From positions 1-36,995 of the forward strand of contig JAJDDX010000064.1 in NCBI GenBank assembly GCA_029260055.1: a DNA stretch of 36,995 bases, read 5' to 3'. The notes beneath the pieces are model-generated. The model worked only from the letters and a program-made list of their open reading frames with translations. It had not been told where the DNA came from and ran no database searches. The stretch comes from Phycisphaerae bacterium (GTDB lineage: Bacteria; Planctomycetota; Phycisphaerae; UBA1845). The stretch's first letter is position 1. Each line of letters opens with the position of its first letter. Below, piece after piece: positions 24,677 through 33,863 of the stretch. Both the position numbers and the translations under genes were made by a program.

Positions 24677-27370
24677 TTACGCAGTCGCCGTACGACGACC
24701 GAAGTAAACCTTCGCGGCCGCGAGGAGCAGCAGAGCCAGAATGACCAGGCCCCACTCGGAGACGGTCGGGACCGGCTGTTGGCTCGTGCAATTGGCCGTG
24801 CACGCATCCGACTCGTCGTCGTTCCCGTCGTCACACTCTTCGCCCTCTTCCTGGACGCCGTTACCACACTCAGGCGTGCAATCCGAATCGTTATTCGCAT
24901 TGCAACCCGGGGCGCAGCAGCCGTCGCCGTCGGTGCAGTCCACGATGACCACGTCGGCCGGGCAATTGTCGCCGCCGTCGCAAGTCTCGCTCGGGTCACA
25001 GGAGCCCGTCGAAGCGCGGCACTCGGTGTCCAACTTGTTGTCGGCACCGCAGGTGTCGCTCTGGCCGTCGCAGAAGTCGGCCTCGTCGCAGTCGCCGGCT
25101 GCCGGGCGGCACTCGGTCGTCAGCTTGAGGTCGGTACCACAAGCAGCGCCCTGTCCGTCGCACAGTTCCTCAGCGTCGCACTCGCCAGCGGCGGCGCGGC
25201 ACGAGGTGCCGGCAGCCAGGAAGCCGTCGGCGGGGCAATCGGCCGAAGCACCGGTGCAGGACTCGGCGACATCGCAGTCACCGGCCGAGCCGCGGCACTC
25301 GCCCGTGGCGAAGAGGCAATCGACGGTGCAGCAGTCGCCGCCGTCGCACTCTTCCGTACCTTCGACATCACCGTTACCGCAAACCTGCGACAGGACGTTC
25401 AGGTTGTAGTCCTCGACCTCACCGAAGCTGGCGAGCCCGCAACCGAAGTCATCGAGACCGGTGAAGCCACCGTCCCAAATCGCAACACGCATACGGATCG
25501 GCTGGCCTTCGAGGGCACCGGCGGGAGCCGTTACGTCACCGGTCAGCGGACCGACCGTCGCATCGCCCGCGAGGACGAAGTGCTCGCCGGCATCTTCGAA
25601 GTCGAAGTCGGCGTTCCAGTCAGCCCAGACATGGCCGACATCGCTCGAGAACGGTCCACCCACGATCACGGAGATGGGCGCGGCGACACCGATGATGACA
25701 TCCGTCGACAGGGCGTCATAGTAGGTGTAGCCATCCTGGGCGGTCGGACCATTGCTGATCGTCCCGATATCGACTTGCTCGATGTATTCCCAGTTCAGGC
25801 TGCCGGTACCGGCATCGCACCAATCCGGAGCACAGTTGCCGGCTTCGCAGCTGACCGCATCGCCCCAGTTACCACCACCACTGCAAGCGGAGACGGCATC
25901 GAAGGTCAGGTCGTAATCCGGACCGCCGTCGCCAAAGGCGTCGAGCAGGTTCCAGGTGTAGCAATCAGCCGTCGGGACGCAGACCTTCCAGTCATAGTGC
26001 GTCGAGGCAGCCAACGTACCCGAGGTCTCCGAAGCGATGACGGTCATGGTGCCGTCAAGGAGTTCCCAGCTCGTCTCCGAGGGCCACGTGTCGGTGTCAA
26101 GAATGACGTGGATCGTGCTCTCGGGGCACGGGCAATCATCGCCGGCTGTCGCCTCGATGAGGCTACCCCAGTTACCGCCACCCGAAACCACCGTCACATC
26201 GTTCCAACGGAAGTCGTAGTCCGGACCACCGTCGCCAAAGGCGTCGGTCAGGGTCCAGGCGTAGCAATCGGCTGCCGGCTGGCAGAAGTCCCACTGGTAG
26301 TGGGTGCTGCTGGCGAGGTCGCCCGCGGCGACCGAACCAACCACGAACGAGTCGGACATACGCACGAGCGTCCAACCGGTCTCGGAACCCCACGTGTCGG
26401 TGTCGAGGACGACCGTCAGCTTGCCTTCGCCTGCGGGGCAGGTCGAGGTGGTGCAGGTGCAGTCAGCCTCGCAACCCAGGGCTTCGGCGCAACCGCCGTC
26501 ATCAGCGCCGTCGCACTCTTCGCCGGGCTCGGTGATGCCGTTGCCACAGATCGGATCGGCACACCAGCAGGTACCGCCGCACAGAGCGGGGCAGGGACCC
26601 GTGGCCGCACCGTCACAAAGCTCGCCACCGTTCGGGTCGACAACGCCGTCGCCACAAGCGATCGCAAAGCTCTCGGCCAGGTCGACCAAGAAGACGATCT
26701 GCGAATCGGCGAAGCCGATCGCATCCACGGCCGTGTAGGACGTGATGCCACAACCGGCGGCCTTCAGGTAGGTCGTGCCGGTCGCGTTCGGGTTCGTAGC
26801 ATCGGACGGACGGAACTGCTGAACCGCCGCGGTCAGATCGGGAGCGTACGCCTCGACAACCAGCATCGTGTTCGCAGCGACAGCCACGGGCGTGGCGAAG
26901 GTCGCGGTGTAGAACGTCGGCAGCTGGCCGGTGTCCGCGGGAACGAAGATGTCCTGGCTGCCCAGAAGGACCAGGTCGCCGGCAGCGTCATCCGGCGCAC
27001 CACCATTGCTATCCGCATACAGGTTGATGGTGATGGTGAAGTCGGCCGTGTTCTGCCCGACACCGACGTCGACGCAGTTCACCGTCACGGCTGAGCCGGC
27101 GGTCGCGCCCTGCGACAGATCGAACGAACGAGCGAAAAAGTTCTCGGTCGTGTAACCACCACCGCTGCTACCACAAGCCACCATACCACCGCCGAGACCC
27201 GTGGGGTCGTTGTTCTGGGTGATCGTGGTCGCACCACAACCCGGATCGCTCGGCATCGTCACGACCGTGGCGTACTTGGCCGAATCTGTTCGGGGCTTGA
27301 TCTTCTCTGCCTGCGCCGTGGTGCTGTAGACCAGGACGCCGAGAGCCAAAACTAATACTGTCTTCTTCAT
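24677..27370 (-). CDS. Large secreted Cys-rich IPTL-CTERM protein with GEVED domain and duplicated SETSW domain
   Basis: An 897-residue exported protein. Start at 27370 gives the signal peptide MKKTVLVLALGVLVYSTTAQA with GGAGGA upstream; earlier in-frame starts have no signal. Order: a beta-sandwich (30-235); a Cys-rich ECDG part (240-310); two tandem ~95-residue copies (317-412, 419-512) sharing LDTDTW-x-SET-x-W, STHY-x-W, DCY-x-W, DAFGDGGPDYD and SGGGNWG; a GEVED-type domain (515-660) ending SFGEVEDYNL; Cys-rich ECDGGDCC and CGNGVQEEGEECDDGN repeats (665-858); then VPTVSEWG (867-874), a hydrophobic span and FGRR. The tail directs sorting by an exosortase-type system, none of which lies in the window. 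Likely a cell-surface or matrix protein. It has its own terminator. Confidence 0.9.
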   Translation of the reverse strand: MKKTVLVLALGVLVYSTTAQAEKIKPRTDSAKYATVVTMPSDPGCGATTITQNNDPTGLGGGMVACGSSGGGYTTENFFARSFDLSQGATAGSAVTVNCVDVGVGQNTADFTITINLYADSNGGAPDDAAGDLVLLGSQDIFVPADTGQLPTFYTATFATPVAVAANTMLVVEAYAPDLTAAVQQFRPSDATNPNATGTTYLKAAGCGITSYTAVDAIGFADSQIVFLVDLAESFAIACGDGVVDPNGGELCDGAATGPCPALCGGTCWCADPICGNGITEPGEECDGADDGGCAEALGCEADCTCTTSTCPAGEGKLTVVLDTDTWGSETGWTLVRMSDSFVVGSVAAGDLASSTHYQWDFCQPAADCYAWTLTDAFGDGGPDYDFRWNDVTVVSGGGNWGSLIEATAGDDCPCPESTIHVILDTDTWPSETSWELLDGTMTVIASETSGTLAASTHYDWKVCVPTADCYTWNLLDAFGDGGPDYDLTFDAVSACSGGGNWGDAVSCEAGNCAPDWCDAGTGSLNWEYIEQVDIGTISNGPTAQDGYTYYDALSTDVIIGVAAPISVIVGGPFSSDVGHVWADWNADFDFEDAGEHFVLAGDATVGPLTGDVTAPAGALEGQPIRMRVAIWDGGFTGLDDFGCGLASFGEVEDYNLNVLSQVCGNGDVEGTEECDGGDCCTVDCLFATGECRGSAGDCDVAESCTGASADCPADGFLAAGTSCRAAAGECDAEELCDGQGAACGTDLKLTTECRPAAGDCDEADFCDGQSDTCGADNKLDTECRASTGSCDPSETCDGGDNCPADVVIVDCTDGDGCCAPGCNANNDSDCTPECGNGVQEEGEECDDGNDDESDACTANCTSQQPVPTVSEWGLVILALLLLAAAKVYFGRRTATA

Positions 27371-27569
27371 CTTCTGAAAATCCTCCGCAACCTCGGGAAC
27401 ACAGGACGCGTCTAACGCCTCTTTCCTCCGCATTCCGTCGGTCGACTTTTGCTCGATCGTCGCCGGGCTTCGCGAGCAAGCTACACCGCTTGCACACCAT
27501 GACGACGACCTTGACTCACTTTCTTTCCCAATTCTTCCTAATTCCAAGCTCAGGTCGTTTCATGAAGAA

Positions 27570-28247
27570 TCAGCAAAGCGGAGGAGCGCGGGGCCGGCTC
27601 GGGCTGATGTAGTCGAGCAGGCAAAGGCGAGATTCAGGATTGGCTACGGCCACGGGCGCCGTCGACGAACGTGGCGCGAATCGGAGTGACGTGACTCCGA
27701 CATAGACATCGCTGAGTACTGAAAGCAGTGAAGCCGTCACGTAGGCCACGAGGAACGCGACCAGCACGTAGCCGGCAAGGTTTCCGATCACGCGGACGAA
27801 CAGGCCGTCGCCCTGAGTGCCGGCGAGCAGACCATGCGGCAGGGCAAGCGGGTGTAGGGCGAACTCGACACCGACCCAGCCGATGCCCAGCAGGAGCGGA
27901 CTGAATCCGACGCGCCGGGTGACCAGGCTGCCGAGTCCCGCGTAGGCCCCGGGAATCACGCCCAATAACACGAGGGAACCGAGCGTCGGCGTGATCATCG
28001 TGTGCCCGCCGGCAAGCGAGAACGCGAAGAAGCTTACGCCCCAGAATGTGCCGGCGACGGCCGCGGCGACCGGTCGAAGGACGCGGATGCAGAGGAACAG
28101 CGGCAACAGCGTCAGCCATCCAAGCCACCAACCGCTCGGGGCATGGACGGCGACCGCCATCAGGAAGGCACTGAATGCAAGTGCGGCGCCCAGACCTACA
28201 GCATAGGCCAGCCAGCGCGTTACACTTGTTTTCGCAGCTTCGACCAC
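27570..28247 (-). CDS. Polytopic membrane protein resembling the N-terminal half of apolipoprotein N-acyltransferase
   Basis: A 225-residue membrane protein with a GTG start at 28247 preceded by GAGG. It has about six hydrophobic spans: 13-33, 40-56, 60-80, 88-106, 115-132 and 150-175. Segments such as WWLGWLTLLPLFLCIRVL, GTFWGVSFFAFSLAGG, LGIGWVGVEFALHPLALPHG and GNLAGYVLVAFLVAYVTASLL follow the pattern of the Lnt membrane region (WLALLPL, WG, WVALEWLR, G-x-SFLVA). The nitrilase domain that carries the Lnt catalytic triad is absent. It may be a truncated relative or a separate family of lipid-handling proteins. The C-terminal tail is Pro/Arg-rich and not conserved-looking. Role unknown. Confidence 0.6.
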   Translation of the reverse strand: MVEAAKTSVTRWLAYAVGLGAALAFSAFLMAVAVHAPSGWWLGWLTLLPLFLCIRVLRPVAAAVAGTFWGVSFFAFSLAGGHTMITPTLGSLVLLGVIPGAYAGLGSLVTRRVGFSPLLLGIGWVGVEFALHPLALPHGLLAGTQGDGLFVRVIGNLAGYVLVAFLVAYVTASLLSVLSDVYVGVTSLRFAPRSSTAPVAVANPESRLCLLDYISPSRPRAPPLC

Positions 28248-28972
28248 TTCACGCCCTCAACGCCGGCCCATTTAGGACCGACACACACGACCGCTAAGAG
28301 CTTTGTCCCTCCGTGCAGGAGTCTGGGGAGATGACTTCCTTCTCCTCCTGCAACCAATCGGCTCCGCCGTTTCGACAGGCAGGGCCAATCGGATTCGACC
28401 TCCGTATCGGACCGTGTCACATGCGCGACGCAACCATCTCTTCAGATGATGTGACCCAACTTTCGGTTGCGACCACGACGCAGACACGCTCAGCTTGCCA
28501 GCGCGCTCTCTCACTAGCATGCTCAAGTTATCAGTATGGGGGGTTTCCCGGACCGTTTCAAGAATAAAACGTACTAAGTCCATTAATAACTCGGGGCTTC
28601 TGATTGCAGCCGCGCTGCAATCGGACCGCAACTGAGCCGATGGCCGTCCCGGCGACACGTCGTCCCCCCTACCCGCGTTTTGGTTGTCCCGTGGCTCCGG
28701 AACCGGCTTTCGCCACAGGCCGAAGTGTTCACGACGCTTTCGATTGGTGATACGGGCCGATGAGCGTTGTTCCGGTCGCACGTTCGGGTGCTCCCGCCCG
28801 GCTGCCCCGCCCCGGCGCACCCCGCACCGCGACGCTTCTAAGGCCGACGCACGTCTGAGTTATCGGTCCGTCGGGCCCGTACTTTTCCGCACAGGTGTGA
28901 ATCGGCTTTTGACGTCGCGAGACTCAATCTTTCTTGGGTATCCGCCAAGAAAGAGTCGGGTCTCGTGAACGG
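28248..28972. other. Intergenic region with an AT-rich patch and a hairpin
   Basis: The longest minus frame here (about 180 codons, 28820-28272) has no recognisable domain or start signal. A low-GC patch at 28555-28595 stands out and could hold promoter elements. A perfect hairpin lies at 28928-28954. No RNA gene is recognised. Confidence 0.4.
28928..28954. repeat. Perfect 10-bp hairpin, possible terminator of the YbaK gene
   Basis: TCTTTCTTGG and CCAAGAAAGA are perfectly complementary with a 7-base loop. It starts about 20 bases after the YbaK-type stop codon on the minus strand. No T-run follows, so termination would be weak; it could also stabilise the mRNA end. Confidence 0.5.
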
Positions 28973-29455
28973 TTAGCGGCCTTTCGTGACCGGTGCGACG
29001 CGCGGCGACTCGAAGGTCTGGTAATCGGCGTACGTCATTTGGATGGAGTTGGTGTGGCTACCCGCGTTGAAGTTGATGGACTCGTTGTCGCCAAGGTCGG
29101 GATCGCAGATCGTGGGCAAGTCAAACAAGCTGCCAAATGGTGGCACCGACCCCGGCTCGAGCCCTGTCAACTCCAGCAGTTCTTCTCTGTTTGCGAACCG
29201 CGTCCGTTTGCACCCGAGCAGCCTGCGTAGCGCCACGCTGTCGAGCGAGGTGTCGGCGGGCATGACGACCATCACGAACTGCTCCCCCGCCTTGACGACC
29301 AGCGCTTTCGCGCCGCTGTGCAGGGTCGTGCCGCGCACTTCGGCGGCTTCGGCGCTAGTAAAGACGGGGCGATGATGCGTCATCGTGAAGGCGATCCCCG
29401 CATCGCGCAGCTTGCCCAACAGTCGTTCGAGGATGGCCGCGTCAGCGTCCGCCAC
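28973..29455 (-). CDS. YbaK/EbsC-type aminoacyl-tRNA deacylase
   Basis: A 160-residue protein of the YbaK/ProX family. Family members hydrolyse mischarged aminoacyl-tRNA, such as Ala- or Cys-tRNA(Pro), in the cytoplasm. The GTG at 29455 is preferred because AGGAG lies seven bases upstream; an earlier GTG at 29485 has none. Features: LRDAGIAFTMTHHRPVFTSAEAAEVRG, then GAKALVVKAGEQFVMVVMPAD with the family lysine (AKALVVK), then LRRLLGCKRTRFANREELLELTGLEPGSVPPFG and LFDLPTICDPDL. The G-x-x-PGSVPPFG motif is diagnostic. Length is usual for single-domain members. Which tRNA it acts on cannot be told. Confidence 0.88.
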   Translation of the reverse strand: MADADAAILERLLGKLRDAGIAFTMTHHRPVFTSAEAAEVRGTTLHSGAKALVVKAGEQFVMVVMPADTSLDSVALRRLLGCKRTRFANREELLELTGLEPGSVPPFGSLFDLPTICDPDLGDNESINFNAGSHTNSIQMTYADYQTFESPRVAPVTKGR

Positions 29456-29658
29456 GAGTGATCTCCTGCTAATGAAGTTGTTCACTAAGACCGCGACATC
29501 TGCGATGAGAGCCGCGATCGTCAGGGAGCGATTCTCCGCGAGCGCGACAGGGGCCGCTCCCTTACGGTCGCGGTTCTGAATGTATCGCTTATCTCAAGAC
29601 GCCACACTTGAGGTAGCGCCGGTACGCGGCCTTGTTGCGGCCGGCGGCGAGGGCAAAG

Positions 29659-30150
29659 TCAAAACAGCGATTGCTGTGAGGGGCTGTCCTGGGCCACTTC
29701 CACGCGCACGTTCCGGATCTCTTCCACGAACTCGTCCACGGTTTGGTACTTCCGGTGGACGCTCATGAACCGCACGTAGGCGACCTGGTCGAGCCTCCTG
29801 AGATGATGACCGACGTACTGCCCGATCTGCTCGCTACGCACCTCGCGGTCGTGGTTCGCGAAGAGGTCCTCTTCGACACGATCGACGACCTCCTGCCGCT
29901 GTGGCTCGGTGATTTCGAGTTTGTAGCACGCTCGCTCGATACCGCCGACGACGTTATCCCGGTTGTAGGGGACGCGCTGCTTGCTGGCTTTGACGACGGT
30001 CAACCGCAGTTCTTCCTCAAGCCGCTCCTTGGTCGTGAAGCGGCGTTTGCACTCGAGGCACTGTCGGCGCCGGCGGATCGCCAACCCCCCCTCGGTGAGG
30101 CGCGAGTCGATGACCTTGTTGTTATTCAGTTTGCACTCGGGACAGAGCAT
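29659..30150 (-). CDS. nrdR: Transcriptional repressor NrdR
   Basis: A 163-residue ATP/dATP-sensing repressor of ribonucleotide reductase genes. The zinc ribbon has C3, C6, C31 and C34 (MLCPEC, RRRRQCLEC). It is followed by RRFTTKERLEE and an ATP-cone domain: VVKASKQRVPYNRDNVVGGI, ERACYKLEIT, VDRVEEDLF, REVRSEQIGQYVGHHLRRLDQVAYVRFMSVHRKY. All conserved elements are present. No nrd gene lies in the window, and I did not find NrdR boxes nearby. The gene ends in TTT TGA C, where a +1 slip would open another 23 codons. Confidence 0.96.
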   Translation of the reverse strand: MLCPECKLNNNKVIDSRLTEGGLAIRRRRQCLECKRRFTTKERLEEELRLTVVKASKQRVPYNRDNVVGGIERACYKLEITEPQRQEVVDRVEEDLFANHDREVRSEQIGQYVGHHLRRLDQVAYVRFMSVHRKYQTVDEFVEEIRNVRVEVAQDSPSQQSLF

Positions 30151-30317
30151 GATAGTCGCTCGAATCGGTTGGACGATCCCGCCATCTGCCGCGAAACCAA
30201 GCCTACCTCCACTAGATGTTGGGTGTCAAATCATCTACGATGCGGCCGCTGCGGCTCGGAGACCCGCACGGTCCCCCGCGTGCGGCAATTTCGACAGCAC
30301 CCACGGAAGTCGACACG

Positions 30318-31238
30318 ATGGGACGGATGGTCAGCAAGGAACTGGACGGATTGAAGATCACCGGCTTCTCGGTGGCGGGTGAAGAGTCCGTCGTGGCCGT
30401 GCCCGAGCTGAACGTGTGTTTCGATATCGGGCGCGCCCCACGTGAGGTGATTCCGATCGACAACGTATGCCTTTCGCACGGTCACATGGACCACGCGGCC
30501 GGCATCGCCTATTACCTGTCTCAGCGAGCTTTCATCGGGAATTCCCCCGGCCGGATCATCGTCGATCGCGACCTTGCCCAGCCTATCCAGAAGCTCATGG
30601 ATATCTGGGGCGACATCGAGGGGCATCCGTCTCCGGGGCAGATCTACGGCGTGACGCACCTGGAGGATGTGCCGATTCGGCGGGGCCTTTTGGTCCGGGC
30701 GTTTCGGGTGAACCACTCGGCCTGTGCCTTGGGTTTCACGCTGATCGAGCGGCGTCACAAGCTCAAGGCGGAGCATCACGGCAAATCAGGCCCCGAGCTA
30801 GTCGCCCTCAAGCAGCAGGATGTCGAGATCGAAGAGACGATCGAGCGTCCCATCGTCACATACACTGGCGATACGGCTCCGGGACGGTTCCTCGATCTCG
30901 ATTTCGTGCGCGATAGCCAAGTCGTTCTGTTGGAATGTACGTTCTTCGAGCGGGAACATCGTGTTCGTGCCCGGGCGGGACGACATGTTCATGTGGATGA
31001 CTTGCCGGAGATGCTCTCGGCGCTTCCGGGCGCGCGGATTGTGCTGACTCACCTGTCGCGTCGAACGGATCTACGCACTGCCAAGCAGGCGCTGGAGAAG
31101 ATCCTCGACCCGGGGGACCTCGATCGGGTCTCGTTCCTGATGGAGCGTCCCGCGCGGCGTGGGTATCGTCGCCGGGATGAACCACCGGAGCCCGGCAACT
31201 CGACGGGCACGGCACCTCACACGGCACCGGCGCCATGA
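30318..31238 (+). CDS. Metallo-beta-lactamase-fold hydrolase, ribonuclease Z-like
   Basis: A 306-residue protein starting at the ATG at 30318 (GGAAG upstream); a longer frame back to 30216 reads as non-homologous. The metal site is SH54-GHMDH59 (HxHxDH), with further ligands in RVNHSACALGF, TYTGDTAP and LTHLSRR. This layout (early HxHxDH after a short lead and an LTHLS near the end) is that of the RNase Z/ElaC branch, whose members trim tRNA 3' ends. The segment IERRHKLKAEHHG looks like a shortened exosite arm, so activity on tRNA is likely but not proven. It precedes arcA by 45 bases on the same strand. Confidence 0.8.
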   Translation: MGRMVSKELDGLKITGFSVAGEESVVAVPELNVCFDIGRAPREVIPIDNVCLSHGHMDHAAGIAYYLSQRAFIGNSPGRIIVDRDLAQPIQKLMDIWGDIEGHPSPGQIYGVTHLEDVPIRRGLLVRAFRVNHSACALGFTLIERRHKLKAEHHGKSGPELVALKQQDVEIEETIERPIVTYTGDTAPGRFLDLDFVRDSQVVLLECTFFEREHRVRARAGRHVHVDDLPEMLSALPGARIVLTHLSRRTDLRTAKQALEKILDPGDLDRVSFLMERPARRGYRRRDEPPEPGNSTGTAPHTAPAP

Positions 31239-31283
31239 GCGCCTCGCGTGGGGCTCGGCGCGGCTGCATGAGCAAGGCGAGCG

Positions 31284-32528
31284 TTGGTCACGGGGACATA
31301 CGTGCGATTTCACATTGACAACGAATACGATGCCCTGGAAGCGGTCCTCGTGCATCGCCCCGGACCTGAGATCGAGCGTCTGACACATCAGAACATGCAC
31401 GCGTTCCTGTTCGAGGACGTGCCCTTTCTGCGGCGAATGCAGGACGAACACGACGCGTTCGTCGGCGAAATGACGGACCGAGGGATCGAGGTGTACTACC
31501 TCGAGAAGTTGCTGCTCGATGTACTGCGGGATGAGCAGTCTCGCGTCACTTTGATCGAGGCCGTCTGCCAAAACGAAGGCGTGCCGGGCATCGCCGAAGG
31601 GCTCAGCGGACTTACGCACTGGGGCCCCGAAGGCCTGGCGGACCTGTTGTTCGCGGGAGTCACGGCGGCGGAGTACAGGGAGGCCAGCGGGCAACGCGTG
31701 GCGTCCGGGCAGTCCGCCGATTCATTTCTGTTGCCACCGATCCCGAATGCGTATTTCAGCCGCGACCCGGCGGTCATCGTCCGCGACGCAGCGATCTCGT
31801 CGAAGATGCACTTTCGCGAGCGCGTTCGGGAAACGCTACTCACGCGTGCGGTGCTGGAGAATCACCCGGACTGCCGCGACAACCTGATCACGTACGGCGG
31901 TACGGATGAACCGACGGAGGATCGGCCCTATACGATCGAGGGCGGCGATGTCATCATCCTGTCTCCCGAGGCTGTCCTGGTCGGTGCGAGTGAGCGGACG
32001 CGCAGCGAGACGATCGAACTGCTGGCGGGCAAATGCTTCCAGTTCGGCCACGTCGAGCGTGTGTACGAGGTGCCCATCCCGACGGAGCGCACGTTCATGC
32101 ACCTCGACACGGTCTTCACCGTCATCGACCGGGGCATGGTTCTGTGGTACCCGCAAGTGATGGCGGACATGCAGTACATCCACCGATACGAGCCCGACGG
32201 GAGCGATGCGGGACGCGTGCTCCGGGTGCCGGAGAGCCGCGGACTGCCCGAGTTGCTTGAAGACGAATTCGGCACGGATTTGACAATCATCGACACGGCC
32301 GGCGGGTCCGCCCATTTTGCCACACGCGAGCAGCGTACCGACGGCACGAATGCCCTTGCGATCGCCCCACGGACGGTCATCGCGTACGAACGGAACGAGC
32401 GTACGATAGCCGCCCTCGAGGAAAACGGCGTCACGTGTATCGGCATCGACGACTCGGAACTCGTCCGGGGTCTGGGCGGTCCGCGGTGCATGAGTATGCC
32501 GCTGCGTCGGCGGCCCTCTTCCGCATAG
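31284..32528 (+). CDS. arcA: Arginine deiminase
   Basis: A 414-residue enzyme that hydrolyses arginine to citrulline and ammonia in the cytoplasm. Signatures: ALEAVLVHRPGPEIERLTHQN, PPIPNAYFSRDPAVIV, IEGGDVIILSPEAVLVG, H273-L-D275 in TFMHLDTVFT, and nucleophile C402 in GGPRCMSMPL. All catalytic residues are present. The start is uncertain: TTG at 31284 (AAGG upstream) or GTG at 31302 (GGGGA upstream, six residues shorter). The arcB and arcC partners that would yield ATP are not in the window, so it may act in arginine catabolism or acid protection with genes elsewhere. Confidence 0.94.
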   Translation: MVTGTYVRFHIDNEYDALEAVLVHRPGPEIERLTHQNMHAFLFEDVPFLRRMQDEHDAFVGEMTDRGIEVYYLEKLLLDVLRDEQSRVTLIEAVCQNEGVPGIAEGLSGLTHWGPEGLADLLFAGVTAAEYREASGQRVASGQSADSFLLPPIPNAYFSRDPAVIVRDAAISSKMHFRERVRETLLTRAVLENHPDCRDNLITYGGTDEPTEDRPYTIEGGDVIILSPEAVLVGASERTRSETIELLAGKCFQFGHVERVYEVPIPTERTFMHLDTVFTVIDRGMVLWYPQVMADMQYIHRYEPDGSDAGRVLRVPESRGLPELLEDEFGTDLTIIDTAGGSAHFATREQRTDGTNALAIAPRTVIAYERNERTIAALEENGVTCIGIDDSELVRGLGGPRCMSMPLRRRPSSA

Positions 32529-32703
32529 CGCCTCCCCAGCGGCTTGCGGAATTGGGTCCTTTGGAGCCGGCCCGACAAGTTGGGACATGGGCCCGAGCCG
32601 GCTCGCGAGGTGTATCCTCGTTGGAGAGTGGAAATCTGCGATCGATCATGGTAAATGAGTGATGTCGTCAGGATGGCGAGGAGCCCTGGTAGGAGGGATC
32701 GTA

Positions 32704-33837
32704 ATGGCTGAGGTCGATCGAGTCTGGTATCTCCGCAAGGAGGGCGAAAAAGGATCGGTCGGTCCCTTCAGCACCGAGCAACTGTTGGCGCGGTGGCAGA
32801 AGGGCGAACTCGACCGCAAATCCGAGGGATGGCGCGAGGGCATGCTCGACTGGCGCCCGCTGCTCGACATCGAGCCTTTCACGTCCGCCGCGCGCGTTTC
32901 CCTGGACGTGACCGGCGTCATCCGGTTCTACTGCGAGTGCAACAACGAGATCGTCATGGCGGAACGATTCGCCGGACGACTCGCCAAGTGCAGCGTGTGC
33001 GGGCGTGAGGTACGGGTGCCGGACCCGTACGCCCGCTTTGACGAGGATGAGGCCAAGGAAGACCGTGATCTTCCCCGCTGGTTGATCCCGGCTGGAGCCG
33101 TCGTCGGCTTGATCGTCGTCGCGGCTGTCGCGCTGCAACTCCTCGGCGTCAACTGGATGGGTCTATCCGACTCGCCGGACGGCGGTTCCGGCAAAGTCGC
33201 GAAGGTGGATGATCCTCCGACGACACCGGACGGAGCCGGTGGCGCGGGTCATGACCCGGCCACGAATGATCCCGGCGCGTCCGGCGACCCCTCAGCGGAC
33301 GGCGATGGCCAGAAGCAGAACCAGCCCGGCACCACGGACAATATCGACGCCACGGGTGTGCGCACCCGGATTCGTCCCCCCAACGACGCGGAGAAGGTGC
33401 AGACGAGCATCCGTGCGGACGAACGAGCCGTGCAGAAGCTGGCGTCTGAGTTTTTCGCTGCCTTCCGGACCAAGAACCCGACCTCGCTGGAACGGTTGAC
33501 GGACCTTCTCACCGAAGATTGCTCGATCACGCATGGTGATGAGACGGTCGTAACCGGCCGAGACGCGAACCTTGTCAAGTTCATGATGTCGATCGAGAAG
33601 GCGAAGTCTCGATACAGGGCGATCACCGTGCGGCTCGGCATCGAGTCGGCCACCGTTGACGGTGACACAGCGGTCGTCACCGGCAAGCTCGAGCGCGACG
33701 GGCAAATCGCCGGGCGAAGCAGGCCCGAAGAGACTCGCTCCAGCGAGACGATCGAGTTCGTCCGGGCCGACGGAACCTGGAAGATCACGAAGATCACTTC
33801 CGTGCCCATCGAGCGCGGGGGCGGCGCGGCCGGCTAG
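32704..33837 (+). CDS. GYF-domain, zinc-ribbon, single-span membrane protein
   Basis: A 377-residue protein; ATG at 32704 follows AGGAGGG at seven bases. Residues ~7-55 form a GYF_2 domain (VWYLRKEGEKGSVGPFSTEQLLARWQ, GWREGMLDWRPL). It is followed by a CxC...CxxC ribbon (FYCECNNEIVMAERFAG, KCSVCG). One membrane span lies near 135-155 (IPAGAVVGLIVVAAVALQLL). A disordered Pro/Asp/Gly linker leads to a C-terminal domain (225-370) resembling the SnoaL/DUF4440 fold (AVQKLASEFFAAFRTKN, DGDTAVVTGKLER, WKITKI). Such GYF plus zinc-ribbon membrane proteins are common in planctomycetes; function unknown. It converges with the prepilin operon across 26 bases. Confidence 0.82.
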   Translation: MAEVDRVWYLRKEGEKGSVGPFSTEQLLARWQKGELDRKSEGWREGMLDWRPLLDIEPFTSAARVSLDVTGVIRFYCECNNEIVMAERFAGRLAKCSVCGREVRVPDPYARFDEDEAKEDRDLPRWLIPAGAVVGLIVVAAVALQLLGVNWMGLSDSPDGGSGKVAKVDDPPTTPDGAGGAGHDPATNDPGASGDPSADGDGQKQNQPGTTDNIDATGVRTRIRPPNDAEKVQTSIRADERAVQKLASEFFAAFRTKNPTSLERLTDLLTEDCSITHGDETVVTGRDANLVKFMMSIEKAKSRYRAITVRLGIESATVDGDTAVVTGKLERDGQIAGRSRPEETRSSETIEFVRADGTWKITKITSVPIERGGGAAG

Positions 33838-33863
33838 GTCGCCGTGTGCCGCCGGCGCGCGAC

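Noticed and set aside
25000..27094. Long plus-strand open frame (771 codons) across the IPTL-CTERM gene
   Set aside because: It is the antisense shadow of a clearly real gene with signal peptide, domains, sorting tail and terminator; its own sequence is low-complexity Val/Ala/Arg.
28272..28820. 182-codon minus-strand frame as a gene
   Set aside because: No ribosome binding site, no domain, and arginine-rich composition typical of chance frames in GC-rich DNA.
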